In this document: positions 1 through 6,736 of the stretch, in pieces
Numbering within the stretch: position 1 is the first letter of the stretch
Layout: the number at the start of each line of letters is the position of its first letter
Source of the DNA: CAZIOH01 sp964540815
GTDB lineage: Bacteria > Myxococcota_A > Polyangia > Fen-1088
Direction: 5' to 3'
DNA length: 28,138 nucleotides
Assembly: GCA_964540815.1 (NCBI GenBank)
Contig: CAZIOH010000092.1
Span: forward strand, 1 to 28,138
Program-made: the position numbers and the translations under genes
The notes under the pieces: generated by a model
Told to the model about the DNA's origin: nothing
Seen by the model: the letters and a program-made list of their open reading frames with translations, nothing else
The model's database searches: none

Positions 1-327
1 GTTCTGGAAGACCAGGGCCACGTCCCGGGCGGCCGGATCGAGCGCGGTCACGTCGATGCCGGCCATGTGCACGGTCCCGGCGTCCGGCTCCTCGAGGCCG
101 GCGATGGTGCGGAGCAGGGTGGTCTTGCCGGCACCGGTTGGCCCGAGCACGACGAGCAGCTCGTCGGCGCGGGCCTCGAGCTCGATGCCGCGGAGGGCCT
201 GGGTCTGGCCGAGCCGCTTCGAGACGCCGCGGAGGCTCAAGAAGGGCAGCGCGGCCCGTGCCTCTGCCCCTGCCGCGCCAGGGTCGCCGCGCTCGACCGG
301 CCGCTCGGTGGTTCGCCGCAGGCTCAC
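1..327 (-). CDS. ABC transporter ATP-binding protein, second ATPase of sugar importer (partial, 3' end outside window)
   Basis: Only the first 109 codons are in the window. The reading frame starts with a GTG at 325-327 that overlaps the stop of the preceding ATPase as GTGA, so the two are translationally coupled. After a non-conserved leader of about 28 residues comes a normal nucleotide-binding fold: Walker A GPTGAGKTT at about residues 62-70, then IAGL and DVTALDPAARDVALVFQN, which contains the Q-loop. This is the standard layout of MalK/GlpS-like importer ATPases, which hydrolyse ATP on the cytoplasmic face of the permeases. The signature motif, Walker B and any regulatory domain lie outside the window. 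Its position directly after a complete MalK-like ATPase suggests the importer uses two different ATPases, which is inference. Confidence 0.85.
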   Translation of the reverse strand, partial: MSLRRTTERPVERGDPGAAGAEARAALPFLSLRGVSKRLGQTQALRGIELEARADELLVVLGPTGAGKTTLLRTIAGLEEPDAGTVHMAGIDVTALDPAARDVALVFQN

Positions 328-1472
328 AGGCGCTGCTCCGTCGTGGCGTCGAAGAGGGACACCTGCGTCGGATCCAGCCGCAGGCGCAAGGTCGCGCCCC
401 GCTCACGCATGGAGGCCCCGTCGGCGCGCATGATGAGGCGCCCCATCGGCGTCTCGAGGTGCAAGTTGCTGGCGTTGCCGAGGTACTCCTCCGTCACGAC
501 GGTGCCCGGGATCGCGCCGCGCGGATCTTCGTGCACGTGCTCGCAGCGGATCCCGAGCGTCGCGCGACCGACCGTCCGGGCCGACTCGGGCAGCGAGGCG
601 CCGAGCGGCACCCTGCCCTGCTTCGCCGTGAAGAACGGTCCGCTGTCCCCCCCGGGCGCGTGGACGGGCGGATGCGCGGGCGGGTGGACGTCCCGGTGGG
701 CGTCGGCCTGGTCGGGTCCTGTCCCCGGGTGGAGCTCGCCGGGGATCAGGTTCATCCCTGGGCTCCCGACGAACCTCGCGACGAAGAGGTCGGCCGGGCG
801 ATCGTAGACCTCGGCCGGGGTTCCCACCTGGCGGATGCGTCCGCCTTCCATGACCACGATCCGGTCGGCCAGGCTCATGGCCTCCTCCTGGTCGTGGGTG
901 ACGTAGATGGTGGTGACCTTGGAGGCGAGCTGCTCGGCGCGGATCAGCTCGCGCATGGCCAGGCGCTGATCGGCGTCGAGGGTCCCGAGCGGCTCGTCCA
1001 TCAGGTACACCGCCGGCCGCCGGACGATGGCCCGGGCGAGCGAGACCTTCTGCTGGTCACCGCCCGACAGCTGCCGGGGGTAGCGGGCGAGCAACCGGGT
1101 GAGATCCATGCGGGCCGCGACGCCGTCCACCCGGGCCGCGATCTCCGCCCGTGCCACCCCCGCGGCCCGCAGCGGGAACCCGATGTTCTCGCGGACCGTC
1201 AGATGCGGGTAGAGCGCGTAGAACTGGAACACCATCCCGACGTCGCGCCGCGACGGACGCAGGAGGGTCACGTCGTCGCCGCCGAGGCGAATCCGCCCCC
1301 CGGTGGCCAGCTCGAGCCCGGCGATCATGCGCAGCGTGGTGGTCTTTCCGCAGCCCGAAGGCCCGAGCAGGACGATGAGCTCCCCTTGCTCGATGGCGAG
1401 ATCGATCCCCCGGACGGCCCGGGTTCCGTCGGAATAGGTCTTCTCCAGGGCAGTCAGCGTCAGAAAGCTCAC
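324..1472 (-). CDS. MalK-like sugar ABC transporter ATP-binding protein
   Basis: This is a complete ATPase of about 382 residues energising a CUT1-type sugar importer. Visible motifs are Walker A GPSGCGKTTT, Q-loop MVFQFYALYPHL, signature LSGGDQQKVSLARA (D where most relatives have Q), Walker B VYLMDEPLGTLDA and H-loop VTHDQEEAMSLADR. A C-terminal TOBE-like regulatory region follows (GIRCEHV, EYLGNASNLHLE). I chose GTG at 1470-1472 because it follows a GAGGAG sequence, starts at the conserved SFLTLTALEKTY, and overlaps the stop of the upstream small membrane protein as GTGA; the reading frame stays open further upstream without support. Oddly, a His/Pro-rich stretch (HRDVHPPAHPPVHAPGG) sits between the ATPase and TOBE regions, at about residues 246-275. 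The family is certain; the sugar is unknown. Confidence 0.93.
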   Translation of the reverse strand: MSFLTLTALEKTYSDGTRAVRGIDLAIEQGELIVLLGPSGCGKTTTLRMIAGLELATGGRIRLGGDDVTLLRPSRRDVGMVFQFYALYPHLTVRENIGFPLRAAGVARAEIAARVDGVAARMDLTRLLARYPRQLSGGDQQKVSLARAIVRRPAVYLMDEPLGTLDADQRLAMRELIRAEQLASKVTTIYVTHDQEEAMSLADRIVVMEGGRIRQVGTPAEVYDRPADLFVARFVGSPGMNLIPGELHPGTGPDQADAHRDVHPPAHPPVHAPGGDSGPFFTAKQGRVPLGASLPESARTVGRATLGIRCEHVHEDPRGAIPGTVVTEEYLGNASNLHLETPMGRLIMRADGASMRERGATLRLRLDPTQVSLFDATTEQRL

Positions 1473-1720
1473 GTGCTCCTCTGGTGAGACGTATAGATGT
1501 GAAGCAAGGTGGAGATCAACGTCACGAAGAAGGCCCAGCCGAGGCGGCCCTCCCGCCACAGGGGCAGCACGTAGAGCGCGAGCCCGAGCACCAGCCCGCC
1601 GACCGCCGCTCGGTCGAGGCCGACGATCAACCGGTTCTCGAACCGGTGTTCGGATCGGCGGCTCCGGCCCGAGGTGGGAAGCGGCCCCGGCCCGACCCCG
1701 CTATTGCTTGATGGTTCCAA
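1469..1720 (-). CDS. Small two-helix membrane protein in ABC importer operon
   Basis: An 83-residue frame lies between the second permease and the first ATPase. It has two hydrophobic segments, at about residues 38-54 (GGLVLGLALYVLPLW) and 63-75 (AFFVTLISTLLHIY), and a short polar tail. Its stop overlaps the next GTG start as GTGA, and it overlaps the permease 3' end by 20 nt, both typical of a real operon member. The start is uncertain. TTG at 1718-1720 has GGAG six nucleotides upstream; TTG at 1628-1630 would give a 53-residue protein that is almost all membrane. I do not recognise a family from sequence alone. Small integral membrane proteins (for example GlpU/DUF2160 in rhizobial glycerol importers) are known in similar operon positions, so an accessory role in the importer is a reasonable inference by analogy. 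Confidence 0.6.
   Translation of the reverse strand: MEPSSNSGVGPGPLPTSGRSRRSEHRFENRLIVGLDRAAVGGLVLGLALYVLPLWREGRLGWAFFVTLISTLLHIYTSHQRST
1630..1647. repeat. 18-bp palindrome inside ABC operon
   Basis: The sequence ACCGGTTC-TC-GAACCGGT has 8-bp arms and a 2-bp centre. It sits within the N-terminal codons of the small membrane protein, directly before its internal TTG at 1630. A dyad of this size could bind a dimeric repressor or fold as a hairpin over an internal start site. Its function is unknown, and chance is possible in GC-rich DNA. Confidence 0.4.
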
Positions 1721-2573
1721 ACGTCACTCCGCGCAGGAGGTGGCGGCGCACCAGCACCGTGAAGAGCACGATGGGCGCGACGAAGATCATCATGCCCGCG
1801 GCGATCTGCGGCCAGGGAACACCCTCGATGTTTCCCTGCAGTCCGGCGAAGTACACCGGGACGGTCTTGGCTTCGGTGTTGTTGAGGGTCATGGCGAAGC
1901 CGAACTCGTTCCATGACGAGATGAGACAGAACACCCCGGTCACGGCCATTCCGGTCGCGGCCTGCGGGATGATCACCTGCACGAAGGTCCTCAGGCGCGA
2001 GTACCCGTCGACCAGGGCGGCCTCCTCGAAGGCGCGTGGGATCTCGTCGACGAAGCCCTTCATCAGCCAGACCGCCAGCGACAGGTTGAAGCTGGTGTAG
2101 AGCAGGATGAGGCCGAGGTGGGTGTTCTCGAGGGCGAACCAGCGGTACATCACCAGCACCGGCACCACCACCGCGAGGGGCGGCAGGAAGCGCGTCGACA
2201 GGATGAAGAACAGCCAGTCCTTGGTGCCGGGGATCCTGAAGCGCGAGAACCCATAGGCGCAGATGGTCCCGAGGCACACCGCCGCCAGCGTCGAGAGCAC
2301 CCCGATGACCACGCTGTTGCCGAGGTAGTGGTAGAAGTCGTGCGGCGTGCCGGCCACCGGCCGCGAGAGGTTGCGGTAAGCGTCGAGGGTGGGCGCGAAG
2401 CGCGGGGTGTCGGTGGTGACCGCGCTGCCCGAACCCGAGGGCCAGGGGATCCACCTGGCGTGGGCGCTGATGGTGTCGTCGTAGGTCTTGACGGAGGTCA
2501 GGGCGAGCCAGGCGAGCGGCGAGCTCGCCAGGAGGAAGTAGCTGACGATGACCAGGGCGCGGAGGGCTTTCAT
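1701..2573 (-). CDS. Sugar ABC transporter permease (MalG-like, second permease)
   Basis: This is a protein of 290 residues beginning MKALRALVIVSYFLLASSPLAW at the ATG at 2571-2573. It has the MalG/UgpE layout: one N-terminal helix, a periplasmic segment (about residues 25-85), then five further helices. The cytoplasmic EAA loop is visible as EAALVDGYSRLRTFVQVIIP, the contact site for the ATPase. The periplasmic segment holds a Ser/Gly stretch and DFYHYLGNSVVIG. The gene lies 23 nt after the first permease, with a GAGG sequence upstream of its start. It forms the membrane channel with the first permease. The substrate is not deducible. Confidence 0.93.
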   Translation of the reverse strand: MKALRALVIVSYFLLASSPLAWLALTSVKTYDDTISAHARWIPWPSGSGSAVTTDTPRFAPTLDAYRNLSRPVAGTPHDFYHYLGNSVVIGVLSTLAAVCLGTICAYGFSRFRIPGTKDWLFFILSTRFLPPLAVVVPVLVMYRWFALENTHLGLILLYTSFNLSLAVWLMKGFVDEIPRAFEEAALVDGYSRLRTFVQVIIPQAATGMAVTGVFCLISSWNEFGFAMTLNNTEAKTVPVYFAGLQGNIEGVPWPQIAAGMMIFVAPIVLFTVLVRRHLLRGVTFGTIKQ

Positions 2574-2596
2574 GGTCGGAGAGCCGGCCTCGGGGG

Positions 2597-3547
2597 CTAC
2601 GGCTGAACCTTCCCCTGGCGCTGGTTGAGTCCGTCGATGTACCGGACGAAGATGGTCGCCACGGCGATCACCGCCACCAGGATCACCACGCCGTAGGCCG
2701 AGCCGAGCCCGACCTTGTAGTCGCGGAAGACCACCTGGTAGATGCGCGCCGACAGGGTCTGGGTGGTCGCATCGTTCGGGCCCGTGATGGCCATGACCAG
2801 GTCGAACTGCTTGAGCGCGTCGGTGGCGCGCAAGAGCACCGCCAGGCCGAGGAGCGGCGCGCACATCGGCAGCGTGATGGTCCGGAACACCATCCATCGG
2901 CTGGCGCGATCGATCTCCGCCGCCTCGTAGATGTACTTCGGGATGGCGTTCAGGCCGGCGAGCGAGATCAGCATCATGAAGGGGGTCCACATCCAGACGT
3001 CCACCAGCAGGATGGACACCAGCTTCAGGTCGTCGTCGGTCAGCCACTGCGGCTGCGGCAGGTGCAGGGCCGCGAGCAACTGGTTCAGGACACCGTAGTT
3101 GCCGTTCAGGATCAGGTTCCAGAACAGCGACAGCACCACCGGACAGAGCATCATCGGGATGAGCAGGATGGTGAGGATCACCGGCTTGCCGGGGACGTGG
3201 TCGCGCAGCGCCAGCGCCAGGACGAAGCCCAGCACGAGCTCGATGGACACCGACAGCACCACGAAGAGGGCGGTGACCGTCAGCGCGTTGGCGTAGCGGG
3301 CGTTGCCGAAGAGGATGGTGTAGTTGCGCGTGCCGACCGCCTTCACGAGCCCACCGGAGAGATCGGCGTTGGTGAAGCTGAGGTAGATGTTGAAGATGAG
3401 CGGGAACAGGTTCATGGCGAGGAGCAGCGCCAGAGCTGGCCCCACGAACCCCCACCCGAGCAGCCGCGACGGCCGCGCCCCACGGCCGCCCGTGACCCGG
3501 CCGAGAGCAGCCTCGGACGCCGAGACATCATCCGCCTCGCCGCTCAT
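2597..3547 (-). CDS. Sugar ABC transporter permease (MalF-like, first permease)
   Basis: This permease of 316 residues is of the MalF/UgpA type. After a cytoplasmic N-terminus of about 35 residues there are six predicted helices (for example WGFVGPALALLLAMNLFPLIF and ALFVVLSVSIELVLGFVLALAL). The EAA loop is YEAAEIDRASRWMVFRTITLP. I placed the start at the ATG at 3545-3547 (MSGEADDVSAS); the frame is open further upstream, but that part translates the intergenic palindromic repeat and is not protein-like. The ribosome-binding site is weak, so initiation may be inefficient. This gene follows the binding-protein gene across a 327-bp gap that carries an inverted repeat pair, unlike the tight joins further down the operon. 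Confidence 0.92.
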   Translation of the reverse strand: MSGEADDVSASEAALGRVTGGRGARPSRLLGWGFVGPALALLLAMNLFPLIFNIYLSFTNADLSGGLVKAVGTRNYTILFGNARYANALTVTALFVVLSVSIELVLGFVLALALRDHVPGKPVILTILLIPMMLCPVVLSLFWNLILNGNYGVLNQLLAALHLPQPQWLTDDDLKLVSILLVDVWMWTPFMMLISLAGLNAIPKYIYEAAEIDRASRWMVFRTITLPMCAPLLGLAVLLRATDALKQFDLVMAITGPNDATTQTLSARIYQVVFRDYKVGLGSAYGVVILVAVIAVATIFVRYIDGLNQRQGKVQP

Positions 3548-3603
3548 CCGAACCAGCACCAGGGGGCACGGGGACGTTTGACGAGAAGGCCCGGACGTGA
3601 AGT

Positions 3604-3850
3604 GGGGCCCCTCTCCCTGACCCAATCCCCGCTCCGCGGGGCGAGGGAACGACAAGGCGGCTGGGCTCGGCCCTCGTTCGTGAGGAACGGCCGCCACGAT
3701 CCAACGAGACCGTTCCCCCTCCCGCGCAAGGCCCTGCGCGAATCCCCGCGGAAAATCCTGCGGAAGACCCTGCGGATCACGGGCGATCCCCCCTCCCCGC
3801 TCTTATCCCCTCGCCCCGCGGAGCGGGGCGAGGGCCAGGGAGAGGGGCCC
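3604..3850. repeat. Inverted pair of a 43-nt GC-rich palindromic element in the gap between binding-protein and permease genes
   Basis: The 327-bp gap 3548-3874 contains no convincing gene. Copy A (3604-3647) and copy B (3807-3850) are reverse complements of one another over 43 nt with four differences. Both contain the core CTCCGCGGGGCGAGGG. Copy B alone forms a 9-bp stem (CTCGCCCCG, loop CGGAG, CGGGGCGAG), and the two copies could pair across about 160 nt. Such GC-rich dispersed palindromes are common between genes in high-GC proteobacteria. In an operon transcript the structure would lie directly after the binding-protein coding region. Confidence 0.85.
3724..3783. repeat. Five imperfect 12-nt tandem units
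   Basis: Between the two copies of the inverted element there are five consecutive 12-nt units that each begin GCGC or GCGG: GCGCAAGGCCCT, GCGCGAATCCCC, GCGGAAAATCCT, GCGGAAGACCCT and GCGGATCACGGG. The units are degenerate, so this looks like an old duplication array and not a recent slippage tract. No function is evident. Confidence 0.6.
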
Positions 3851-3874
3851 GCACAGCAAGGAACTTTCACAGAC

Positions 3875-5284
3875 CTACTGCGCCGCCTGAAGGATCTTCT
3901 CGTGCTCGGCTGCCAGGGCGGCGAGCGCGTCCTTCGACGACTTCTTGCCATCGAGCGCCTCGCCGATCTGCTGGGCGGTGGCGGCGATGAGCTCGTTGTA
4001 GACCGGCACGTTCCAGAAGTCCTGCATGATGTCCATCGACTGCGCGAAGGCGGTGTTGTAGGGGCTGGCCTTCTTGAAGTCGTCGCTGGCCAGGATCTCG
4101 GCGTTGGCCGTGAAGCCACCCGGCTTCTGGACCCACTTCTTCTGGGTGTCCACCTGCGAGAACCAGGCGATGAACTTCTTGGCCAGCGCCTGCTGCGCGG
4201 GCGCGACCTTGGTCGAGATCGAGAACCCCTGGCCGCCGAGGCTGGCGAAGCGGCGCGCTCCCTCCTTGGGCATGGCGAAGAAGCCAACCTTGCCGGCCAT
4301 CTTCTTGGCGAGATCCGGGAAGAAGGCGAAGTAGTTCATCAGCATGGCCGTCGATCCGTTCACGAACGGCTCGAGGGCCTCGCCGTAACCGAGCTTGCTG
4401 CCCCCGGGCGGCGAGTACTTGAGGAGGCCCTTGAAGAAGTCGAGGCCCTTCACGGCGCCGGGCCCGTCGAGGGCGCCCGTCACCTTCATGGTCTTCGCGT
4501 CGCCCCACGAGCCGCCGAACGCGTAGAGGAGCTGCTCGAAGCCCATCACGATGTCGTCGTAGCCACGCCCCGTGACGAGCACGTCTCCGTACATCTTCTT
4601 GTCCGGCCGGGTGAAGAACTCGGCGATGGTCTTGAGATCCTCCCAGGTCTCGGGGACGGCGAGCTCCTTCTTGGTCTTCTTCTTGAAGGCGGCCTTCTCC
4701 GCCGGGTCCTCGAACCAGTCCTTGCGGTAGGCCCAGCCCATGGCGTCAGTCTCGGCGGGCGCCCCGAAATAGTGGCCCGAGCCCGTCGGATACTCGGCGA
4801 GGTACTTGAACGCCAGCGGGTGCAGGCTCTTGATGGCGACCGCCGTCGGCAGCCAGTCGGTGAGATCGACGTAGAGGCCCTTGGTCGCCCCGCGGCCGAG
4901 CCACTGGCTGTCGCCCACCACCAGGTCGAACGCGGTCTGGCTCTTGCCGAACTCCTGGAACACCTGGTCCTGGAAGCTCGACCAGGGGATCTGGTGGACC
5001 GTGACGTCGACGCCCTCCTTCCGGGCGAACTCGCCCGCCAGCTCCTGCAGGCCGTCCGCGGGGGCCCACTGCGCCCACCAGATGGTCAGCGTGGGCTTGG
5101 CCGCCGGAGGAGCCGGGGCGGCAGCCGGGGCCGCGGCGGTCGGGCTCGGCTCGGCGGGCGCCTGCTGCTTCTGGCACCCCGCGAGCAGTGCAAACGCCAG
5201 GGCAGCTGTCCCCACCGCTCTGCCGACTCGGCCTGCTTGGTCCACTTGCCCCGCCAAGAACGTCACAACTCGTCGATTTGCCAT
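3875..5284 (-). CDS. Extracellular sugar-binding lipoprotein of ABC importer
   Basis: A 469-residue family 1-type solute-binding protein that captures the substrate outside the inner membrane and delivers it to the permeases. The ATG at 5282-5284 follows AAGGGG. The N-terminus is a lipoprotein signal with lipobox LLAGC (Cys37), then an Ala/Pro-rich spacer (about residues 38-65), then the mature fold starting KPTLTIWWAQWAPADGLQELA. Typical binding-protein segments follow (FDLVVGDSQWLGRGATKGLYVDL, WEDLKTIAEFF, NGSTAMLMNYFAFFPDLAKK, and a C-terminal amphipathic helix). It is the first gene of the importer operon, with about 110 bp upstream for a promoter. The substrate cannot be read from the sequence; aromatic residues such as the WWAQW segment fit a sugar ligand. 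Confidence 0.93.
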   Translation of the reverse strand: MANRRVVTFLAGQVDQAGRVGRAVGTAALAFALLAGCQKQQAPAEPSPTAAAPAAAPAPPAAKPTLTIWWAQWAPADGLQELAGEFARKEGVDVTVHQIPWSSFQDQVFQEFGKSQTAFDLVVGDSQWLGRGATKGLYVDLTDWLPTAVAIKSLHPLAFKYLAEYPTGSGHYFGAPAETDAMGWAYRKDWFEDPAEKAAFKKKTKKELAVPETWEDLKTIAEFFTRPDKKMYGDVLVTGRGYDDIVMGFEQLLYAFGGSWGDAKTMKVTGALDGPGAVKGLDFFKGLLKYSPPGGSKLGYGEALEPFVNGSTAMLMNYFAFFPDLAKKMAGKVGFFAMPKEGARRFASLGGQGFSISTKVAPAQQALAKKFIAWFSQVDTQKKWVQKPGGFTANAEILASDDFKKASPYNTAFAQSMDIMQDFWNVPVYNELIAATAQQIGEALDGKKSSKDALAALAAEHEKILQAAQ

Positions 5285-5364
5285 GTGCCCCTTGGGTTGA
5301 GGGTCAGGGTTCAGGAAGGCGCAACTTAACTCAGCGGGCGCACGGATCAACCCCCAAGGCTGGA

Positions 5365-5394
5365 CCCGGCGGCCGAGCCGGGCGCCGCCCCGGC
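5365..5394 (-). terminator. Candidate terminator or alternating hairpins between DUF1080 gene and importer operon
   Basis: Three arms, CCCGGC (5365-5370), GCCGGG (5377-5382) and CCCGGC (5389-5394), allow two mutually exclusive 6-bp stems with 6-nt loops. They lie directly after the stop codon at 5395-5397 and before the binding-protein gene on the same strand. There is no T-tract, so intrinsic termination would be weak. Confidence 0.35.
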
Positions 5395-6507
5395 TCAGTA
5401 CTTTGGAACCGTCGCCCAGATGTTCCGGAAGCTCACGGTGTCGAGGTGGTCCTGAAGGCCGACTGGTTGAGGGCCGGGCACGTCGTTGATCCCAGCCTTC
5501 GTCACCGGGGGATCCAAGGCCAAATCCACGTTCATCTGAACGAGCTTCCCGTTGAGAGTCACCTTGACGAACGAGGCATTCTTTGTCCGAGTCGTCCCAT
5601 TCCATACCGACCCCTTGAACTCGATCTCGTAGGTATTCCAGACCTTGTACATGTTGCAGGCGACAACCATGGGCGGCGATACTTGATAGACAGCGCCACA
5701 TCCGTCGATGAGGGGCCCCAAATTTGAGGTGTCGAGAATCTGCATCTCGTAAGCGCTCTTCAGATAGACACCGCTGTTGCCTTGCTTTTGAACACCCACT
5801 CCAGACATGAAGACGGGAGTCATGTACTCGACGTGGAGACAAAGGTCGTCGAACTTCATGTCGCTCTGAACTTCCACGGCCTGGCCGGTGCCGGAGGGAA
5901 CCACGATCATCGAACCGTCACCCACGAGCTTCCAATCGATCGGGGTGCCGGGCATGTTCAACTTGTGCCACCCAGCGAGGGTGGTCCCGTCAAAAAGGAC
6001 GATCTTGTCGGCGGGGGCAGGCGTGCCGAACGCCCAGGTGCCGTCAGCATTGTGAACCCAATTGCATCCGCTGCCTGCCCCGGCAGCAACACCTCCCGCG
6101 CCGGGCGTCCCACCAGAGCCGGGTGTGCCACCCGACCCCATTCCTGACTTCCCTCCCGTGGCTGCTGAAGACCCACCGATCGATCCGGGTGAGCCCCCCG
6201 TCCCCCCGCCCACGGTTCCCCCGGTACCGCTCGGGTCGATCGTCCCAGAATTCCCACCCGAGGAAACCGGAGCCGAGCCGCCAGAACCTACCGAACCGGT
6301 CGCGCCCCCTGATGCGAGCAACGATGATCCGCCAGTTCCCGGAGATCCCGGCGCTCCGCCGGAACCATCAGCCCGACCTCCCGTTCCGGACGCAGGAGGA
6401 TCGGCTGTCGCGGGAGTCGTACATGCCTGAACCACCGTACCCAGGAAGAGGGCAAAGGCCACCTTGGCCAATCCGAAAAAAGTGCTTTCGTGCCCAGAAT
6501 TGGTCAT
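5395..6507 (-). CDS. DUF1080 (3-keto-disaccharide hydrolase-like) lipoprotein
   Basis: This is a 370-residue exported lipoprotein. The ATG at 6505-6507 has GAGG six nucleotides upstream, which favours it over the ATG 12 nt earlier. The signal peptide ends in lipobox VQAC (Cys29), followed by a Gly/Ser/Thr linker of roughly 120 residues built of GTGG-like units. The C-terminal domain begins near residue 165 and shows DUF1080 landmarks: IVLFDGTTLAGWHK, NSGVYL, YEMQILD and the closing DTVSFRNIWATVPKY. Family members adopt a concanavalin-like beta sandwich and include 3-ketoglucoside hydrolases, so a role in extracellular sugar processing is plausible but unproven. The linker should hold the domain away from the membrane. 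It precedes the sugar importer on the same strand, 110 bp away, with possible terminator stems between. Confidence 0.9.
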   Translation of the reverse strand: MTNSGHESTFFGLAKVAFALFLGTVVQACTTPATADPPASGTGGRADGSGGAPGSPGTGGSSLLASGGATGSVGSGGSAPVSSGGNSGTIDPSGTGGTVGGGTGGSPGSIGGSSAATGGKSGMGSGGTPGSGGTPGAGGVAAGAGSGCNWVHNADGTWAFGTPAPADKIVLFDGTTLAGWHKLNMPGTPIDWKLVGDGSMIVVPSGTGQAVEVQSDMKFDDLCLHVEYMTPVFMSGVGVQKQGNSGVYLKSAYEMQILDTSNLGPLIDGCGAVYQVSPPMVVACNMYKVWNTYEIEFKGSVWNGTTRTKNASFVKVTLNGKLVQMNVDLALDPPVTKAGINDVPGPQPVGLQDHLDTVSFRNIWATVPKY

Positions 6508-6736
6508 TGAAATCCTCATTGCAGGAATTGGATGGCGGGAATGCCGACCTGAGGCGGCCTGAAGGGGGGGCGTCCCGCCGCAGTGTCCCATCGGTGGCGG
6601 CTGCAAAGTCAGACCTTCTCAGGCTCAGATCGATTAGGCAAGGTGTGGGCCCGACTTGCGCTCGACGCGTAAGGAACGGTCGGTCGGCTAGTGTGACGCC
6701 TCGCTCGTCACTTCGACCGCCAGGGCTCTCCAAGCT

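Noticed and set aside
3062..5329. A 755-codon open frame on the plus strand through the importer genes
   Set aside because: It is the antisense shadow of the permease and binding-protein genes in GC-rich DNA; the translation is Arg/Glu/Leu-rich with no recognisable domain and crosses the intergenic repeats.
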